9,754 nucleotides of DNA from Candidatus Peregrinibacteria bacterium CG11_big_fil_rev_8_21_14_0_20_46_8 (GTDB lineage Bacteria; Patescibacteriota; Gracilibacteria; UBA1369; UM-FILTER-53-11), in assembly GCA_002796025.1 (NCBI GenBank), contig PCVQ01000069.1, positions 9,432 to 19,185 of the forward strand, written 5' to 3'. The notes below the pieces were generated by a model that saw only the letters and a list, made by a program, of their open reading frames with translations, did not search any database and was not told the origin of the DNA. How positions within the stretch are numbered: the stretch's first letter is position 1; each line of letters opens with the position of its first letter. Shown in pieces: positions 6,052-9,754 of this stretch. The position numbers were made by a program, and so were the translations under genes.

Positions 6052-7383
6052 ATGCTTCCAATAGTTGCTATTATCGGCCGCCCGAATGTGGGCAAATCTA
6101 CTCTCTTTAACCGTCTGTGCGGAGAGCGCATTGCGGTGACCTCCGAAACTGCCGGAACTACACGTGACCGCGTGTATCATGAAGTTCTGCTCAACCGCCG
6201 CCGCGCGATTTTAGTGGATACCGGCGGCATGGATTTCGTAGACCGTTCGGGTAATGAAACTAATTTGGAAGAAGACATTGTGGGACAGGCACGCGTTGCC
6301 ATAGAAGAGGCCGATATCATTGTTTTTTTGGTAGATGTTAAAGAGTCTATAACAGCAAATGACCGCGAATGTGCCCAGCTTATCCGCAAATCGGGTAAAC
6401 CGATTGTACTTGTTGCACATAAAGTTGATAATCAGAGAAGCGAGGCACATATTAACGAACTCTATGAACTCGGGCTGGGCGAAGCCGTGCCTGTGTCTTC
6501 TGAGCACAACTGGGGCATCGACGAATTAGAGCGTGCTGTGGGGAAACATATTCGTTCACTCAAATTTCCGGCAGCGCCGCCGGCAGAAAAAAATACCTTA
6601 CATCTTGCAATTGTTGGCCGCCCGAATGTCGGCAAATCATCTCTTTTGAATGCACTGCTCGGCCAAGAACGGGCCATTGTTTCGGATATTCCGGGCACAA
6701 CCGTCGACAGCATCGATACCGAATTAAAAACTCCGGAAGGCTCCGTTGTATTAACCGATACTGCGGGCATTCGCCGGCGCGGACGCATCGAACGGGGCAT
6801 CGAAAAATTTGGTGTAATGCGCTCCCTGCAATCTATTTCGCGCTCCGATGTTGTCTGTCTCTTAGTAGATTGGAGCGAGAGCATCACAAATCAAGATCTG
6901 CATGTGAGTGAGTTTGTACTCTCTGCCTATAAAGGGATGATTGTGGTTGTAAACAAAATTGATTTAATGGAAGAAGATGAGGAGCAGCGCACCGAATTTC
7001 TTAATCTGCTGCATTATCGTATGAGCTTTGTAAGCTGGGCTCCGGTGCTCTTCATCTCTGCGGCGGAGAAAAAAGGAATCAATAAAATTCTGCCTCTAGC
7101 ACGAAAAATTGCAGAAGAGCGCAAGAAAAAACTGACCCAGCGTGAACTTGATATGTTCCTAGAAACAACGATTAACGCGCATCCGCCAAGCCGCAGCGGC
7201 AAACGAATTAAATTTTATAAAGTAGAGCAAATCAGTGGTACGCCACCGCTCTTCCGCTTTACCGTAAATCATCCGGAACTCATCCACTTTTCCTACAAGC
7301 GCTTTTTGGAGAACGAGCTGCGGCGTTTATTTGGATTTGACGGCACGGCGGTGAGGCTGCAGTTTTGGGAAGTAGGCACATAA
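6052..7383 (+). CDS. der: Ribosome biogenesis GTPase Der (EngA)
   Basis: Cytoplasmic GTPase with two tandem G domains and a C-terminal KH-like domain, needed for 50S subunit maturation. The 443 residues are typical for the family. G domain 1 has the P-loop 'GRPNVGKS' (9-16), the switch Thr in 'AGTTRD' (34-39) and 'DTGG' (56-59); its G4 motif reads HKVD (123-126) instead of NKxD. G domain 2 has 'GRPNVGKS' (189-196), 'DTAG' (236-239), 'NKID' (301-304) and 'SAA' (336-338). The KH-like part covers about 355-443 and ends in the usual '..LRRLFGFDGTAVRL' style. The ATG at 6052 leaves no room for a standard leader and has no Shine-Dalgarno sequence. It is divergent from the pilin-like gene, and its stop TAA directly abuts the stop of the convergent alaX gene. 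Confidence 0.97.
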   Translation: MLPIVAIIGRPNVGKSTLFNRLCGERIAVTSETAGTTRDRVYHEVLLNRRRAILVDTGGMDFVDRSGNETNLEEDIVGQARVAIEEADIIVFLVDVKESITANDRECAQLIRKSGKPIVLVAHKVDNQRSEAHINELYELGLGEAVPVSSEHNWGIDELERAVGKHIRSLKFPAAPPAEKNTLHLAIVGRPNVGKSSLLNALLGQERAIVSDIPGTTVDSIDTELKTPEGSVVLTDTAGIRRRGRIERGIEKFGVMRSLQSISRSDVVCLLVDWSESITNQDLHVSEFVLSAYKGMIVVVNKIDLMEEDEEQRTEFLNLLHYRMSFVSWAPVLFISAAEKKGINKILPLARKIAEERKKKLTQRELDMFLETTINAHPPSRSGKRIKFYKVEQISGTPPLFRFTVNHPELIHFSYKRFLENELRRLFGFDGTAVRLQFWEVGT

Positions 7384-8112
7384 CTACAGCTCATAGCTCA
7401 CCTTCACCTTCCCGCCCTTTGCTTTGATTTTGCGGATGGTGATTTTTTTGATGGCGGCCAGTTGCATTACGTGCGTGCCGCCGCACGGCATGCCAAAGTT
7501 TCCGTAGAGTACTAAGCGCGAGGGCTTTCCTTTGGGCAAATTTTCGGGTACGTGCCGGCAGAAGTTATGCATCTCTTCTACGGGCATAAAGCGAATTGTG
7601 GTGGATGGATTTTGCGCAATAAATTTGTCGCATTCCTCCTCAATAGATTTCATGAGCTGCTCTTTGTCGCAATCCCCGGGCAGTTCGGCATGATATTCGT
7701 CATAGGCTTCGCCCGGAAAGTGGTGACCTTTTGACGGCACCCAATCCATACCGAGCTCGATGAGCGCTTTATCGATCACATGACCGGCCGAGTGATAGCG
7801 CGAATTCAACATGCGGCGCTCGGCATCGACTGTGCAGTGAACCGTGTCGCCAGCAGCAAATATACCGTGCTCAAAATGCCCAATGTGATGAATTATGCCG
7901 TCGACAAAGCGCACTTCTTCCACACGAAAGCGCGCGCCGTCTTTTCTGATAGCACCTTGATCGTAGGGCTGACCACCGCCTTGGGCGTAAAAGATTGTTC
8001 GATTCAAAATCACGGTATGCCGCTCGTCTTCACTTTGTTCAACCGCCAGCACCGTAGCATCCGTCTCCAGCAATTCAAAATCCTTCATATAGAGCAGTTC
8101 GGTATGTTGCAT
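7384..8112 (-). CDS. AlaX-type alanyl-tRNA editing hydrolase
   Basis: Free-standing homologue of the AlaRS editing domain, expected to hydrolyse Ser-tRNA(Ala) (and possibly Gly-tRNA(Ala)) in trans in the cytoplasm. The 242 residues show a beta-barrel-like N-terminal part with 'FYAQGGGQP' (41-49), the zinc motif HxxxH as 'HSAGH' (H107, H111), and the second zinc pair in 'CGGTH' (C210, H214); all four expected zinc ligands are present. The size fits the AlaX-M class with a glycine-rich motif and no C-terminal extension. The start at 8112 is preferred over the ATG at 8088 because 'TELLYMKD' before it resembles the family N-terminus. No Shine-Dalgarno sequence is seen. It is convergent with der with zero spacing and divergent from a TrmB-like regulator. 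Confidence 0.94.
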   Translation of the reverse strand: MQHTELLYMKDFELLETDATVLAVEQSEDERHTVILNRTIFYAQGGGQPYDQGAIRKDGARFRVEEVRFVDGIIHHIGHFEHGIFAAGDTVHCTVDAERRMLNSRYHSAGHVIDKALIELGMDWVPSKGHHFPGEAYDEYHAELPGDCDKEQLMKSIEEECDKFIAQNPSTTIRFMPVEEMHNFCRHVPENLPKGKPSRLVLYGNFGMPCGGTHVMQLAAIKKITIRKIKAKGGKVKVSYEL

Positions 8113-8217
8113 ATCTAATCATTAACATTTACTAACATGAGTATTATGCTTATTTACAGATAAATCAAGATATGATAGGATTTTATCGTCAACAATTACT
8201 GTCGATTAACTCACATC
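8113..8217. promoter_or_regulatory. 105-bp divergent intergenic region (alaX / TrmB-like regulator)
   Basis: This is the longest non-coding stretch in the window and is A/T-rich. On the + strand TATGAT (8171-8176) is a plausible -10, with TTTACA (8153-8158) as a poorly spaced (12 bp) -35. It is flanked by an imperfect inverted repeat, GATAAATC (8159-8166) and GATTTTATC (8179-8187), a possible operator over the promoter. TAACAT occurs twice (8122-8127 and 8132-8137... spaced by about 10 bp) nearer alaX, and 'attaac' recurs at 8205-8210. On the minus strand CATAAT near 8145-8150 could be an alaX -10. No Shine-Dalgarno sequence or RNA gene is seen. Confidence 0.35.
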
Positions 8218-8958
8218 ATGATGATTGAAAAACTTCTTCAGCTCGGCTTCTCAAAAAAAGAGGCGGTCGCATATCTGGCACTCCTGGAATTCGGCACCCA
8301 GCCTGCAAGTGTTATTGCTAAAAAGACAACACTGCCAAAGGCCACGGTTCTTTTTCTCTTTGAAAACTTGGCCAAGCGCGGCTACATCCGCAAATCGAAG
8401 AAGGGGAGAACACAGTACTTTTTTGCAGATCCGGCCGACTTAGAAAGTGCAACGCAGCAAGAGCTGACAGCCCGCCAGCAAACACTCAAAGAAACAATTC
8501 CGCTGCTTAAAGAGTTCCGCACGCCATACAGCTCTGAACCAAAAGTGACTTTTTTTGAAGGATTGCAGGGCTGCCGCAAAGCATATTCGCTTATACTCCA
8601 GAGCAGCACCGAAGTGTGTGAGTTCGCAGCGCACGACGACCTCATGAAAATGGGGAATGATTTTATGAACGAATTTATGCAAAAGCGGGCGCAAAATAAA
8701 GTTTTTATCAATGTTGTGTGCGCCAACACCGAGCTCCACAAAAAATTCCGCAAACTTAACAAGCAGCATCGGCGCGCAATGAAGGCATTTTCACCAAAAC
8801 AAGGCGCACTGCACTCTTCAATCGCAATTTTTGAAAATAAAGTTCTGCTCCTCAATCTCTACCACGATGCATTTGCAATTCTCATTGAGAACGAGGAGGT
8901 TGCACAGACGCTTCGGACGATTCATACACTGGTGTGGAACGGGAAGCAGGTGGCGTAA
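8218..8958 (+). CDS. TrmB-like HTH transcriptional regulator
   Basis: DNA-binding protein of the TrmB type. Residues 1-72 form a winged-helix domain: 'LGFSKKEAVAYLALLEFG' followed by the HTH around 30-57 and a wing ('KKGRTQYFF'). A helical, probably coiled-coil segment covers about 73-104 and likely mediates dimerisation. The C-terminal domain (about 108-246, starting 'PKVTFFEG') resembles the TrmB effector/PLD-like domain seen in many Patescibacteria and archaea; in archaeal TrmB the effector domain binds sugars, but I cannot predict a ligand here. Two ATGs in tandem (8218, 8221) could both serve as the start; neither has a Shine-Dalgarno sequence. It is divergent from alaX. Its 3' end overlaps the convergent flavoprotein gene by 77 bp. 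Target genes are unknown; autoregulation through the inverted repeat upstream is possible. Confidence 0.88.
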   Translation: MMIEKLLQLGFSKKEAVAYLALLEFGTQPASVIAKKTTLPKATVLFLFENLAKRGYIRKSKKGRTQYFFADPADLESATQQELTARQQTLKETIPLLKEFRTPYSSEPKVTFFEGLQGCRKAYSLILQSSTEVCEFAAHDDLMKMGNDFMNEFMQKRAQNKVFINVVCANTELHKKFRKLNKQHRRAMKAFSPKQGALHSSIAIFENKVLLLNLYHDAFAILIENEEVAQTLRTIHTLVWNGKQVA

Positions 8959-9754
8959 CAGGACGATGAGCGCGCTCTGGCTGTGAAGCATTCCCGGACG
9001 TCTTCATTACCGCGGCCTGCGGCTTGAGCTTCAGTAAATCCAAAATCATAAACCAGCTATACCGAATCAGCGCGGGAATATTTTTAAATCGCAAAACCAC
9101 ACTCACCAAACTCTTATGACGGTCTTTGCTGTCGCAAAACTGATTTAAAAAGCCATCCTTTTCTTTTGCTATGAGCTCAAAGAGCGCATCAAAGGTCCGA
9201 TTCGTTTTCATAATTTCCCAAATCCAGCGGTAGAGCACCTGCTTTTTATAGTAGCGCATCAGGCGGTTGTGCTTCTGCATCTCCGCATGGAATTGCGAGA
9301 GTGTGTCGCGCTTGCCGCTCAAATATTGAGGAATCAACCGGCCTGCAACCATTCCTGAAACCACTGCGCCTTTAATCCCGTCCGCCGCAAAAGCGCCGCA
9401 AAAACCTGCAGCATCGCCGATTAAAAGTGTCGGGCCGTCCTCAATATTTTTTAGCGCACCGCCGATAGGAATCATATGGCCAAATGAGACAACGCACTTT
9501 TCCTCGTCCATACGAATCATGCCGCGCTCCTTCAAAATCTCTATAAAGTCATCGACTTTTTTCAATTCACGCGCATCGCGCATCTCTTTCGCCAATCCTA
9601 AACGGAATGCATTGCGGCCATTCAAAATGGTAGGAGAGAGCCAGCCGCCGTATCCCAGCGAAAACTCGCCAAACCAGTAGTGATAAACCGTGCTCTCTGG
9701 CCGGGGCCCAAAGGTAATATCGCCATAAAAAACTTTCTCCTGCGCAGCCAAAAA
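8882..9754 (-). CDS. Geranylgeranyl-reductase-like FAD-dependent oxidoreductase (5' end missing)
   Basis: The frame is open to the right edge, so the N-terminal FAD-binding GxGxxG part lies outside. The apparent TTG start near 9751 is only an internal Leu codon. What remains is the substrate domain ('GYGGWLSP', near nt 9640-9665), 'IPIGG', and the second FAD-contact motif 'LLIGDAAGF' followed by 'ADGIKGAVVSG' (GDAAGF at about nt 9404-9421), then a helical C-terminus. This pattern belongs to the geranylgeranyl reductase/FixC group of flavoproteins, whose members reduce isoprenoid double bonds or handle electron transfer; the substrate here is not predictable. The last 40 residues are a Pro/Ser/Arg-rich, probably disordered tail, and roughly the final 25 are encoded opposite the end of the TrmB-like gene. 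The stop is TGA at 8884-8882. Confidence 0.85.
   Translation of the reverse strand, partial: FLAAQEKVFYGDITFGPRPESTVYHYWFGEFSLGYGGWLSPTILNGRNAFRLGLAKEMRDARELKKVDDFIEILKERGMIRMDEEKCVVSFGHMIPIGGALKNIEDGPTLLIGDAAGFCGAFAADGIKGAVVSGMVAGRLIPQYLSGKRDTLSQFHAEMQKHNRLMRYYKKQVLYRWIWEIMKTNRTFDALFELIAKEKDGFLNQFCDSKDRHKSLVSVVLRFKNIPALIRYSWFMILDLLKLKPQAAVMKTSGNASQPERAHRPVTPPASRSTPVYESSEASVQPPRSQ

Noticed and set aside
6011..6061. Longer N-terminus for the pilin-like protein
   Set aside because: It would overlap the der start and precede an excellent signal peptide with a charged leader; the ATG at 6010 is better.
8382..8855. Minus-strand 157-codon open frame
   Set aside because: It is antisense to the TrmB-like gene, Cys/Ser-rich and without a domain.
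8968..8977. Perfect palindrome GAGCGCGCTC after the TrmB-like stop
   Set aside because: It has no loop and no T-run and lies within the flavoprotein coding region, so it is not a terminator; a protein-binding site cannot be supported.

Overview
The window is a gene-dense stretch (about 2% non-coding, no intergenic gap above 105 bp) of a bacterial chromosome of moderate G+C. It carries eight protein genes, two of them cut by the window edges, and no RNA gene, CRISPR array or insertion sequence that I can see. The gene set suggests a Candidate Phyla Radiation (Patescibacteria) genome, perhaps the Peribacteria/Peregrinibacteria side: a lone T4SS-pilin-like membrane protein, a TrmB-type HTH regulator, a large Ig-repeat/SLH surface protein, very tight packing and starts without a Shine-Dalgarno sequence. 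The phylum is an inference. TGA is used as an ordinary stop, so the TGA-to-glycine code of Gracilibacteria/Absconditabacteria does not apply.

Layout. 1-2978 (+) is the 3' part of a large secreted or surface protein: about six FlgD-like Ig repeats, three SLH-type domains and an unusual Tyr/Asp-rich tail. It converges on a three-gene minus-strand unit read from 6010 down to 2982: a T4SS-pilin-like protein, a polyprenyl-phosphate sugar-1-phosphate transferase (start/stop overlap TGATG), and an AI-2E family permease with its own candidate promoter. The SLH gene and the permease gene share one hairpin that contains both stop codons. Divergent from the pilin gene, across only 41 bp, is der (6052-7383, +), a tandem-GTPase ribosome assembly factor. 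It abuts, tail to tail with no gap, an AlaX-type alanyl-tRNA editing hydrolase (7384-8112, -). A 105-bp divergent region separates alaX from a TrmB-like regulator (8218-8958, +). The last 77 bp of the regulator overlap the end of a geranylgeranyl-reductase-like flavoprotein (8882-9754, -) that runs off the right edge.

Functional reading. The left 6 kb is cell-envelope biology: an SLH/Ig surface protein, initiation of a lipid-linked surface glycan, a pilin-like membrane protein and a permease. The middle is housekeeping translation quality control (Der, AlaX). The right end combines a regulator with an isoprenoid-type flavin reductase. I see no defence or mobile system. The most unusual items are the SLH protein's Tyr/Asp-rich tail and its cysteines arranged in three local pairs, the terminator embedded in two convergent stop codons, the absence of Shine-Dalgarno sequences with -10-like boxes close to ATGs, the HKVD variant of the first Der G4 motif, the shortened catalytic loop of the sugar transferase, and the convergent overlap at the right end.
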